Assembly (NCBI RefSeq): GCF_001650405.1
Contig: NZ_LWCU01000021.1
Coordinates: 1 to 54,011, forward strand
Source: Microbacterium sp. H83
GTDB taxonomy: Bacteria; Actinomycetota; Actinomycetes; Actinomycetales; Microbacteriaceae
DNA: 54,011 nt
Reading direction: 5' to 3'
Every line of letters begins with the position of its first letter. The first letter of the stretch is position 1. Below, piece after piece: positions 20,353-27,496 of the stretch. The position numbers were made by a program, and so were the translations under genes. The notes under the pieces were generated by a model. The model was not told the DNA's origin and made no database searches. It was given only the letters and a program-made list of their open reading frames with translations.

Positions 20353-21777
20353 ATGAGGATGACGCGTCGCACTCTGCTGATCGGCGCCGGCGCCGGCGTC
20401 CTGGGAGTGCTTCTCGCCTCCTGCACGCCCGAGCCGGCGCCCACGCCCACGCCCACGCCCGACCGGTCGCCGAGTCCGCAGCCGACGACCGACACGGTCA
20501 CCCCGGCCGCCTTCGCGCGCAGCTCCTGGGCGACCGATCCGTTCGCGCTCGGAGCGGTCAGCTTCACCCCCGTCGGCACGCAGGCCAGCGCCCGTGACGC
20601 TCTCGCCGCGCCCGTCGACGACCGCCTGTTCTTCGCCGGAGAGGCGACCGACGTCGACGCGCCCGGGTCGCTGGCCGGCGCGCTCCGGTCGGGCGACCGC
20701 GTGGCCGACGAGGTGCTGCGCGCCGGAGACGAGGGCGAGCGGATCGCCGTGATCGGCGCCGGTCTGGCCGGCGCCACCGCGGCCGCGCGGCTCGCGGCAT
20801 CCGGGGCCGAGGTCACGGTCTTCGAGGCGCGCGACCGGCTCGGAGGGCGCGTGCACTCCGTCGTCGACGACAAGGCCTGGCCGTTCCCCGCCCAGCTCGG
20901 CGGATGGCTGCTGGGTGCGCCGGACGACGATCTCCTGCAGACACTCGAGGCGCTCGATGTGCGCGCGGCACCCCTGGCCGGTGCGGCGTGGAGATCGGCG
21001 GACGGCGCGGTCGAGCCGGTCTCCGAAGACCCCGTCCTCTCGGCGATCGCCGCAGCCCAGGACCTCCCGACCGACGTCTCGATCGACGACGCGCTGACCC
21101 GATCGGGCGCGGACCCCGCCGAACCCGGGCTCGCCGCCCTGCTCGCCGGTCTCGCGGCATCCGGCGGCGCGGACGCGGCGGACGCCTCGAGCTGGTTCCC
21201 TCCGCCCTTCCCGCCGGCCGAGCGGACCGCTCCGCTCGGCGACCTCGGCGCCGTGTTCGATCGCCTGCTCGAGGGCGTGAAGGTCAGCCTGTCGTCGCCG
21301 GTGAGCCGCGTCGCGTACGACGAGGCCGGGGTCAGCCTCGGCATCGCCACCGGAGAGTCGCTGTCGTTCGACCGCGTGGTCGTCACCGTGCCGCTTGGCG
21401 TCCTGCAGGGCGACGGGCTCCAGTTCGCGCCGGCGCTGCCGTTCGGGCACCGCGGTGCCATCTCCGAGCTCGCGACGGGCCATATCGAGACGGTGTGGCT
21501 GCGTTTCGACGAGCGGATCGCGTCGGCGGGTCCGGATGCCGGTGCCGAGGCCGGTGCGGAGGCCGGTGCGGACGCGGTCGAGCCCTCGATCTGGCATGTC
21601 GTCGGCGGCGACGCCATGATCCGCACCTGGATCGACCTCTCGCCGAGCACGGGGCAGAACGTGCTCGTCGGCATCGTCGGCGGCGCGGCGGCTGCCGAGC
21701 TCGCGGCGCTCGACGACCGGAAGGCCCTCGAAGCCGCGATCGCCTCGCTGGCGCCGTTCCTCGACGCACAGGGCTGA
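20353..21777 (+). CDS. Flavin amine oxidase-like Tat lipoprotein with apparently circularly permuted FAD-binding segments
   Basis: The 474-residue protein starts with TRRTLLIGAGAGVLGVLLASC, a twin-arginine-like motif and a lipobox with Cys at residue 24, followed by a Pro/Thr linker. Residues about 53-123 (FARSSWATDPFALGAVSF, then PVDDRLFFAGEATD, GSLAGALRSGDRVADEVL) match the segment that normally ends monoamine oxidases and binds the FAD. The Rossmann motif that normally begins them (IAVIGAGLAGATAAARLAASGAEVTVFEARDRLGGRVHS) comes afterwards, at 131-169. The middle part (VVVTVPLGVLQ, IETVWLRFDE) follows, and the protein stops where the usual C-terminal segment would begin. Near 21538-21575 a 12-base repeat encodes AGAEAGAEAGAD. 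The enzyme is probably exported folded with FAD and anchored outside the membrane; the amine substrate is unknown. Confidence 0.8.
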   Translation: MRMTRRTLLIGAGAGVLGVLLASCTPEPAPTPTPTPDRSPSPQPTTDTVTPAAFARSSWATDPFALGAVSFTPVGTQASARDALAAPVDDRLFFAGEATDVDAPGSLAGALRSGDRVADEVLRAGDEGERIAVIGAGLAGATAAARLAASGAEVTVFEARDRLGGRVHSVVDDKAWPFPAQLGGWLLGAPDDDLLQTLEALDVRAAPLAGAAWRSADGAVEPVSEDPVLSAIAAAQDLPTDVSIDDALTRSGADPAEPGLAALLAGLAASGGADAADASSWFPPPFPPAERTAPLGDLGAVFDRLLEGVKVSLSSPVSRVAYDEAGVSLGIATGESLSFDRVVVTVPLGVLQGDGLQFAPALPFGHRGAISELATGHIETVWLRFDERIASAGPDAGAEAGAEAGADAVEPSIWHVVGGDAMIRTWIDLSPSTGQNVLVGIVGGAAAAELAALDDRKALEAAIASLAPFLDAQG

Positions 21778-21812
21778 CGGGTTGCCGGCTCGGCCGCCCG
21801 TGCCGCGTCGGG

Positions 21813-22454
21813 TCAGACGTCCGGATGCTCGCCGTGCCGCGGCATCCTGCTGGCGAGCACGATGATCGTGGCGACCAGCGCGAAGATCGCCAGTGCGATG
21901 CCGCTCGTGATGAGGAACTCCGGCGGCCCGGACACCTGCCGCGGGTCGAGGAAGTAGTACGGGTACCACCCGATGGCGGGTCCGCGCCACAGCGTCACAC
22001 CGCCCCACGCGAGCGGGAACGCGAGGGCGGTCGGCACCGTCCACCACGGCACCCCCCGGTGTCCCGGCGTCAGGACCCACGCGATCGCGGTGCACGCCGG
22101 CAGGTAGAAGTGCAGCACCTGGTCCGACCAGGGGACGTCGACGCGGATGCCGCGGAGCCCGGCCTGCCACACGATCAGGGCGAACGCCAGTCCGGCCGTG
22201 ATCGTCCAGGTCAGGACGAGGGCCAGGGCCACCGTGAACCAGCGCGGGTCGGCTGCGCGGATCACCGCGAGCACGGCCCCGACGAGGAGCACGGCGACCA
22301 GAGCGCAGTTCGACTGCACGGTCAGGTACGCGAAGAAGTTGTCGCCTGCGGTGGTCCCCGAGCTGAGGCCCCAGAAGAGCCGATGGACGAGGGCCGCGGT
22401 GCACACGCTCGCCGCGACCAGGCGCAGTGCGCCGAAGACCGCGCGTGATCTCAC
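21813..22454 (-). CDS. Pr6Pr family integral membrane protein
   Basis: The 213-residue protein has six hydrophobic helices and the features of the Pr6Pr (FAR-17a/AIG1-like) family: FFAYLTVQSNCALVAVLL, DQVLHFYLPACTAIAWVL and WGGVTLWRGPAIGWYPYYFLDP. Family function is uncertain; eukaryotic relatives are fatty-acid-ester hydrolases, and the bacterial role is unknown. The start is GTG with GGGGAGG about 11 nt upstream. It is convergent with the amine oxidase gene and divergent from the ABC transporter operon. Confidence 0.75.
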   Translation of the reverse strand: MRSRAVFGALRLVAASVCTAALVHRLFWGLSSGTTAGDNFFAYLTVQSNCALVAVLLVGAVLAVIRAADPRWFTVALALVLTWTITAGLAFALIVWQAGLRGIRVDVPWSDQVLHFYLPACTAIAWVLTPGHRGVPWWTVPTALAFPLAWGGVTLWRGPAIGWYPYYFLDPRQVSGPPEFLITSGIALAIFALVATIIVLASRMPRHGEHPDV

Positions 22455-22608
22455 CGTCGCCCGTGCCTCCCCGTGCCCGTCGAACTTCCGCTCGTGACGC
22501 CGTCGGCGTCATCCCGCGAGTCTACGGAAGCGCCCTGTGCGGTCGCGCGCCGCGGCGGCGGCCGCGAATCACAACCGCCGGTGAGAAGCAAGCCCCGGGC
22601 GCGAACGG

Positions 22609-22620
22609 AGAAGCGCTTCT
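22609..22620. promoter_or_regulatory. Perfect 12-bp palindrome AGAAGCGCTTCT, LacI-family-type operator
   Basis: The palindrome with a central CG ends 12 bases before the ATG of the first ABC permease gene. LacI-family repressors of sugar operons bind such sites. No LacI gene is adjacent, so the regulator is elsewhere. Confidence 0.6.
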
Positions 22621-22632
22621 AGATTCCGGAGC

Positions 22633-23601
22633 ATGTCGGAAACCCGTGCGGCACGCGTCCGCGACCCGGAGCGCAGCCTTGAGCGCGCTCGGCGCGGCAA
22701 GGTGTCCTACAACCGCCGCGAGGCCATCGCGGGCTACCTCTTCATCACGCCGTGGATCATCGGCTTCCTGGTGTTCACCGCCGGGGCGATGATCTACAGC
22801 CTGGTCATCTCGTTCTCGTCGTACAACCTCGCCACCGGTGCCGCCAAGCCCGTCGGCCTCGCGAACTACCAGAACCTCTTCGAGGACCCCCGCGTCGCGA
22901 CGTCCCTCGCGAACACGCTGTTCTACGTCGTGATGGCCGTCCCGCTCGAGATCATCGTCGCCCTCACGCTCGCGATGCTGCTCGCGAAGGTGGGACGCGG
23001 TGCCGGCGTCTTCCGCACCCTCTACTACCTGCCGAAGATGACACCGGCCGTGGCGACCGCGGCCATGTTCTTCCTGCTCCTGAACGGCAACACCGGAGCC
23101 GTGAACCAGTTCCTCCGGCTCTTCGGCATCGACGGGCCGCAGTGGCTCGTCGATCCGGCGTGGGTGAAGCCCAGCATCGTCCTGATGACGCTGTGGGCCG
23201 TCGCCGGCACCATGGTGATCTTTCTCGCCGCCCTCAAGAACGTGCCCGTCGAGCTCTACGAGGTGGCCTCGCTCGACGGCGCAGGGCCCGTGCGCCGCTT
23301 CTGGAACATCACGCTGCCGATGATCTCGGGCGCGATGTTCTTCAACGTGATCGTGCTGTCGATCGCGGCGTTCCAGGTGTTCGACCAGGCGTACGTCCTG
23401 TTCTGGCGGGACCAGAGCAACTCGTCGCCCGAAGCGTCGCTGTTCTACGCGATCTATCTCTTCCAGCAGGCGTTCCGGCAGTTCGACTTCGGCTTCGCGG
23501 CCGCGATGGCGTGGCTGCTGTTCGTCATCGTGATGATCATCACGGCGATCCAGGTGCGCTTCGGCAACCGGTTCGTCTACTACGAGGCGGACAACCGATG
23601 A
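22633..23601 (+). CDS. Sugar ABC transporter permease (MalF-like, CUT1)
   Basis: The 322-residue inner-membrane protein has six helices: YLFITPWIIGFLVFTAGAMIYSLVISFSSYN near the start, the inner-membrane permease domain, and the EAA loop ELYEVASLDGAGPVRRFWNITLPMISG that contacts the ATPase. It matches MalF-like permeases of carbohydrate uptake transporter 1 systems. A GGAG sequence is only 1 nt from the ATG, too close for a normal ribosome binding site, so initiation may be leaderless (TAGATT lies 7 nt upstream). Its stop overlaps the next permease start (ATGA). No ATPase gene follows; a shared MsiK-type ATPase elsewhere is expected in actinobacteria. Confidence 0.9.
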   Translation: MSETRAARVRDPERSLERARRGKVSYNRREAIAGYLFITPWIIGFLVFTAGAMIYSLVISFSSYNLATGAAKPVGLANYQNLFEDPRVATSLANTLFYVVMAVPLEIIVALTLAMLLAKVGRGAGVFRTLYYLPKMTPAVATAAMFFLLLNGNTGAVNQFLRLFGIDGPQWLVDPAWVKPSIVLMTLWAVAGTMVIFLAALKNVPVELYEVASLDGAGPVRRFWNITLPMISGAMFFNVIVLSIAAFQVFDQAYVLFWRDQSNSSPEASLFYAIYLFQQAFRQFDFGFAAAMAWLLFVIVMIITAIQVRFGNRFVYYEADNR

Positions 23602-24575
23602 GCACCTCCTACCGACCGCTGCCGGCCGTGCCGGATCGCAACGGAGACGACGGCGACCGCGACATCGAGACGGCGCTCGTTACCGTGCCCCACCGCAGCC
23701 GTGGCACGTCACGACGGAATCGCGGCGTCTACAAGGGCAGCCTCCTCGGTCGCATCCTGCGCACGATCGCCCTCGTGGCGTTCTCGCTGCTCTTCCTCTA
23801 CCCCTTCGTGTGGCTGCTGGCCGCGAGCCTGAAGCCGAGGGGCGAGGTCTTCGACAACTCGCTGATCCCGAAGACCTTCATGCCCGAGAACTACGTCGAG
23901 GTCTGGAACCAGCTGCCGCTGCTGAGCTGGGTGTGGAACAGCGTCGCCATCGCGTTCCTCGCCGCCGGCGCGGTCGCGATCTCGAGCTCGATCGTCGCCT
24001 TCGGCTTCGCGTACTTCCGGTTCCCCGGTCGCAATCTGCTCTTCGGACTCGTGCTCGCGACCATGATGCTCCCCGGCGCGGTCACGATGATCCCGATCTA
24101 CCTGATCTGGAAGGAGACGGGGATGCTCGGCACGTGGGTGCCGCTGTGGGGGATGAACCTCTTCGGCTCCGCGTTCTACATCTTCCTGCAGCGGCAGTTC
24201 TACCTCGGGCTCCCGCGGGATCTCTTCGAGGCCGCTCGTCTCGACGGGGCGAGCTACTGGGGACTCTTCTGGCGCATCGCCATGCCGCTGTCGATCCCGT
24301 CGTTCGTGATCGTCTTCCTGTTCGAGTTCCAGGCCAGCTGGAACAACCTGCAGTCCGCGCTGATCTATCTCAACGCCGGATCGCCCGAGGACTTCACCGC
24401 CCCGCTCGGCATCGCCTACGCGATGACCAAGTACAGCCCGACCGCCGGCGGGCACGGCGACTACCAGTACGTCATGGTCGCATCCCTGATCGTGACGCTG
24501 CCGATGCTGCTCCTGTTCGCCTTCGGGCAGCGGTACTTCATCGAGGGCGTCGCCACCCAGGGACGCAAGGGATGA
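23598..24575 (+). CDS. Sugar ABC transporter permease (MalG-like, CUT1)
   Basis: The 325-residue protein has a hydrophilic N-terminus of about 50 residues, then six helices (TIALVAFSLLFLYPFVWLLAASLK is the first). The EAA motif is DLFEAARLDGASYWGLFWRIAMPLSIPS, and the C-terminus contains LLLFAFGQRYFIEGVATQGRKG, typical of MalG-like subunits. It pairs with the upstream permease (ATGA overlap) to form the membrane channel; the binding protein gene starts 35 bases downstream. Confidence 0.9.
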   Translation: MSTSYRPLPAVPDRNGDDGDRDIETALVTVPHRSRGTSRRNRGVYKGSLLGRILRTIALVAFSLLFLYPFVWLLAASLKPRGEVFDNSLIPKTFMPENYVEVWNQLPLLSWVWNSVAIAFLAAGAVAISSSIVAFGFAYFRFPGRNLLFGLVLATMMLPGAVTMIPIYLIWKETGMLGTWVPLWGMNLFGSAFYIFLQRQFYLGLPRDLFEAARLDGASYWGLFWRIAMPLSIPSFVIVFLFEFQASWNNLQSALIYLNAGSPEDFTAPLGIAYAMTKYSPTAGGHGDYQYVMVASLIVTLPMLLLFAFGQRYFIEGVATQGRKG

Positions 24576-24610
24576 TCGGCGCCCCCGCGCCGCAGAAGAG
24601 AGGAAATCAC

Positions 24611-25972
24611 ATGCGCAGGACACTCGCAGCAGCAGCGCTGGTCACCGCATCCGTCGTGGTGCTGGCCGGCTGCGGATCGGGCGGCGGCGACGAACCGACG
24701 GCCGACGCCGACTTCACCACCGACCCCGAGGGCACGGTGTCGGCCTGGGGGTTCGAGAACGCCGACGACGTCGGGCAGTCCCGGATCGACTATGCGGCGG
24801 AGCAGCTGAGCGGCGTCGAGGTCGATCTCGACGCGACCGCGTTCGACGCCCAGAAGTTCACGACGCGCATCGCCGGCGGCAACGTCCCCGATGTCGTGCA
24901 GATGGACCGCCGCTACGTCACGACCTACGCGGCGCAGGGGCTCATCATGCCGCTCGACCAGTGCTTCGAGGCGCAGGACGTCTCGCCGCGCGACCACTGG
25001 TATCCGGCCGTGGTCGACGACGTGACCTATCAGGACGCCGTGTGGGCGGTGCCGCAGTTCTACCAGCCGCCGGCGATCCTGCTGAACAAGACCGTGCTCG
25101 ACGAGGCGGGGGTGACCGCCGACCAGATCGACCCCTCGCAGCCGGACGTGCTGCTCGAGGCCATCGGCAAGATGTACGAGGAGTCGAACGGCGTCCCGAC
25201 GCGACTCGGGTTCGACCCCGTCGCGACCGGGCAGAGCGGACTGTGGATCCTCGCGACCGGTGGCCAGCTGAACGACGAGGACGGCGCGCCGACGCTCGAC
25301 GACCCCTCCAACGTCGCCGGCATCGAGCTGCTCAAGGAGATCACCGACGCGCAGGGCGGCTTCGCGGCCGTCAAGAGCTTCACCGACTCGTTCGACACCT
25401 TCGGAGACAACAACCAGTACGTCGCGGGTCAGGTCGGCGCGCAGGTCAACGCGCAGTGGTACCCCAACGTCCTGTCGCCCTACGTCGACCAGCTGAACCT
25501 CGAGGCGGTGCCGTTCCGCAATGCCGACGGCGAGCCGTTCACGGTCGCCTCGGGCACGGCGTTCGTGATCCCCGCCGGCGCGAAGAACCCGTCCGCGGCG
25601 TGCGCCTGGATGGTGGAGCTGACCTCGGACGACGCGTGGATGGCGGCGGGCGAGGCGCGGGCCGAGACGCGCGAGGCCGACGGCGGCATCAACACCGGGC
25701 TCTTCACGGGCTCGCCGGAACCGGATCAGGCCATCCGCGAGCAGTGGGTCGTCGAGAGCGGCAACGCCGGCTTCGACCAGGTCATCGCGACGTACTACGA
25801 CGTCGTGGCCGACGGGGAGTCGTTCGGTTCGTCCCCGGCGGGGCAGGAGATCCAGGACGAGCTGAACAACGCGATCACGGCCGCGCTGCTCGGCGACAAG
25901 TCGCCCGAGGACGCGCTCGCCGATGCGCAGCAGGCCGCGATGCGCGCATACGACAAGGCCACCGCGGGCTGA
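24611..25972 (+). CDS. ABC transporter sugar-binding lipoprotein (family 1)
   Basis: The 453-residue protein begins with a lipoprotein signal (MRRTLAAAALVTASVVVLAGC, Cys at 21). The mature domain contains GGNVPDVVQMDRRYVTTYAAQGLIMPLD and YQDAVWAVPQFYQPPAILLNKTVLDEAGV, the ligand-cleft pattern of CUT1 binding proteins. LASG-type hinge segments (VASGTAFVIPAGAKNPSAACAWMVEL) follow. It captures the sugar outside the membrane and delivers it to the two permeases just upstream. AGAGAGGAAATCAC provides the ribosome binding site. It ends the operon, and a hairpin follows at 25999-26032. Confidence 0.9.
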   Translation: MRRTLAAAALVTASVVVLAGCGSGGGDEPTADADFTTDPEGTVSAWGFENADDVGQSRIDYAAEQLSGVEVDLDATAFDAQKFTTRIAGGNVPDVVQMDRRYVTTYAAQGLIMPLDQCFEAQDVSPRDHWYPAVVDDVTYQDAVWAVPQFYQPPAILLNKTVLDEAGVTADQIDPSQPDVLLEAIGKMYEESNGVPTRLGFDPVATGQSGLWILATGGQLNDEDGAPTLDDPSNVAGIELLKEITDAQGGFAAVKSFTDSFDTFGDNNQYVAGQVGAQVNAQWYPNVLSPYVDQLNLEAVPFRNADGEPFTVASGTAFVIPAGAKNPSAACAWMVELTSDDAWMAAGEARAETREADGGINTGLFTGSPEPDQAIREQWVVESGNAGFDQVIATYYDVVADGESFGSSPAGQEIQDELNNAITAALLGDKSPEDALADAQQAAMRAYDKATAG

Positions 25973-25998
25973 GGCGTCGCGGGCTGAGCCCCGAGCTG

Positions 25999-26032
25999 CC
26001 CGGCGCGTCGACCCCTCTGTCGGCGCGTCGGG
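25999..26032 (+). terminator. 14-bp stem-loop between the ABC operon and the GntR gene
   Basis: Arms CCCGGCGCGTCGAC and GTCGGCGCGTCGGG pair over 14 positions (two G-U) around the loop CCCTCT. There is no T run. It lies 27 bases after the binding-protein stop and is the best terminator candidate for that operon. Confidence 0.55.
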
Positions 26033-26075
26033 CCTCGCGGGCGCCTGCGCTCCCCGCGGCGCGGCGGACGGTGTG

Positions 26076-26101
26076 TATCCTGTCAACTGTTAACAGGAGG
26101 T
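26076..26101 (+). promoter_or_regulatory. Promoter and palindromic operator (CTGTTAACAG) of the GntR gene
   Basis: A TATCCT -10 box at 26076-26081 is followed by the perfect palindrome CTGTTAACAG at 26087-26096, which covers the expected start site and touches the AGGAGG ribosome binding site. The same 10-base core lies inside the 22-bp palindrome at 30679-30700, suggesting autorepression by the gene that follows. Confidence 0.65.
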
Positions 26102-26105
26102 CACC

Positions 26106-26768
26106 GTGACACAGACCGTGAAGCGCGGGGAGTCGCTCGGCGCCCAGGTCGCCCGAGTGCTCCGGCAGCGCATCGTCAGCGGCGAGCTCGCCGCGGGCGA
26201 GCGCATCACCGAGGAGGCGCTCGCGGAGGAGTTCGCGGTGAGCCGCGGACCGGTCCGCGACGCGCTGACCCAGCTGAGCTTCGAGAAGCTCGTCGAGGTG
26301 CAGCGACCGCGCGGCGTGTACATCACAGGCCTCACGCAGGACGACGTCGACCAGCTCTACAGCCTGCGAGGCGCGCTCGAGCAGCTCGCCCTCTCGCGAG
26401 CCATGCGGGTCGAGGACGATGCCCGCTGGGCCGCGATGCGCGCGGCGGTCTCGCGCATGGCGGAGGCAGCGGACGCCGGCGACCACGCCGCGTTCGTCAC
26501 GGCCGACCTCGACTTCCACTCCGAGATCTATCAGCTCGCCGATCATCCTCGGCTGCAGGGCGCCTGGAATCAGTACCTGCCGACGTTCACCGCGCTGCTC
26601 GAGGTGACGATCAACCATGACGAGGACCTCCACGAGTCCTCCCACGACCACGTCCGGCTGCTGGACGTCATGCGGTCCGGGACTGCTGCGCAGGCGGCCG
26701 AGGTGCTCGCCGCTCACCTGGACGGTGCGCGGGCGCGGATGCTCAGTGAGGTGTCGGACCGCCCGTGA
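26106..26768 (+). CDS. GntR-family (FCD/FadR subfamily) transcriptional regulator
   Basis: The 220-residue protein has a winged HTH (ARVLRQRIVSGELAAGERITEEALAEEFAVSRGPVRDALTQLSFEKLVEVQRPRGVYI) and an all-helical FCD effector domain. The FCD domain carries the expected metal-binding His and Asp residues (DLDFHSEIYQLADHP, HDHVRLLDVM). FCD regulators usually sense organic acids such as sugar acids, lactate or dicarboxylates. The GTG start follows AGGAGG. The operator pattern strongly suggests that it controls itself and the tripartite tricarboxylate transporter operon at 30753. Its 3' end overlaps the convergent RsbW-like gene by 26 bases. Confidence 0.9.
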   Translation: MTQTVKRGESLGAQVARVLRQRIVSGELAAGERITEEALAEEFAVSRGPVRDALTQLSFEKLVEVQRPRGVYITGLTQDDVDQLYSLRGALEQLALSRAMRVEDDARWAAMRAAVSRMAEAADAGDHAAFVTADLDFHSEIYQLADHPRLQGAWNQYLPTFTALLEVTINHDEDLHESSHDHVRLLDVMRSGTAAQAAEVLAAHLDGARARMLSEVSDRP

Positions 26769-27174
26769 GTCGCCGCCGCAGCACCCACGTGTTGCCGCTC
26801 TCGTCGTAGCTGTGAGTGATCTCGTCGAGGACCGACTGCGCGAGGGCGAGACCGCGCCCGCCCTCGGCGTCGACGTCGGGCATGGCGACGCCGTGCCAGT
26901 CGATGGACGCCGGCGGTGCGGTGTCGACGAGGGCGGCCCGCAGCTCGCCGTCGCCCAGGCGCAGGTCGACGCTGAGCGTCACGGGGGTCTCGCTCCCGCC
27001 GTGCTGCACCATGTTCGTGGCGACCTCGCTGACCGCGAGGCTGAATGCCGCACGGTCCTCGGGTGAGACGAGAGGAGTCTGCTCGCAGATGTCGTCGACG
27101 GCATCGAGGATGCTGTCGACGAGGGCCAGCCGTGCGGGCCCGTCTATGTGCGCGGTGCGCTCGTCAGCGGGCAT
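26743..27174 (-). CDS. RsbW-like anti-sigma/serine kinase (HATPase domain)
   Basis: The 143-residue protein is a GHKL ATPase of the RsbW/SpoIIAB type. The N box is FSLAVSEVATNMVQHGG, and the G2 region is DAEGGRGLALAQSVLDEITHSY. The G1 region reads LVDTAPPASIDW, with Ala in place of the usual Gly of DxG, a mild deviation. Such kinases phosphorylate a STAS antagonist and bind a partner, often a sigma factor. It is the last gene of the four-gene operon (phosphatase, glycosyltransferase, STAS, kinase) and overlaps the STAS gene by 11 bases. No sigma factor gene is present, so its output partner is open. Confidence 0.87.
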   Translation of the reverse strand: MPADERTAHIDGPARLALVDSILDAVDDICEQTPLVSPEDRAAFSLAVSEVATNMVQHGGSETPVTLSVDLRLGDGELRAALVDTAPPASIDWHGVAMPDVDAEGGRGLALAQSVLDEITHSYDESGNTWVLRRRLTGGPTPH

Positions 27175-27496
27175 CGAACGCCGATTCCGGCGTCGGGTAG
27201 TCGCGGAGCACGCGGTCGAGGTTTGTCAGGTGGAGCACCGTGCGCACAGCGTCGGACACCGCGGCGATCCGCAGATCGCCGCCCGCGACCCTGGCGCTCT
27301 TCAGCCCGCCGACCAGGGCGCCGAGTCCCGACGAGTCGACGAACTGCAGATCGGTCATGTCGATGACCACGTGCGTGTCGCCGGCGGCGATCAGCTCGTT
27401 CACGGCGGAGCGCAGGGCGGGCGCCCCGATGGCGGTGAGGCGTCCGGCGAGGGCGACCACCCCGTAGCCGTCGCGGGATTCAGTTCGCAGATCCAT
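27164..27496 (-). CDS. STAS-domain anti-sigma factor antagonist
   Basis: The 110-residue protein is a single STAS domain, similar to SpoIIAA/RsbV: VVALAGRLTAIGAPALRSAVNELI, then VVIDMTDLQFVDSSGLGALVGGLKSARVAGGDLRIAAVSDAVRTVLHLTNL. The DSSGLG motif holds the serine that RsbW-type kinases phosphorylate. In the unphosphorylated form it binds the kinase and frees the kinase's partner. Its start lies inside the end of the glycosyltransferase gene (17-base overlap), and its end overlaps the kinase gene, so the three are translationally linked. Confidence 0.9.
   Translation of the reverse strand: MDLRTESRDGYGVVALAGRLTAIGAPALRSAVNELIAAGDTHVVIDMTDLQFVDSSGLGALVGGLKSARVAGGDLRIAAVSDAVRTVLHLTNLDRVLRDYPTPESAFDAR

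Noticed and set aside
20353..21777. Frameshift or truncation explanation for the odd amine oxidase
   Set aside because: One continuous frame holds a signal, linker, both FAD segments and the middle domain; the bases after the stop do not continue the family in another frame before the convergent gene. A permutation explains the order better, though an assembly error is not excluded.
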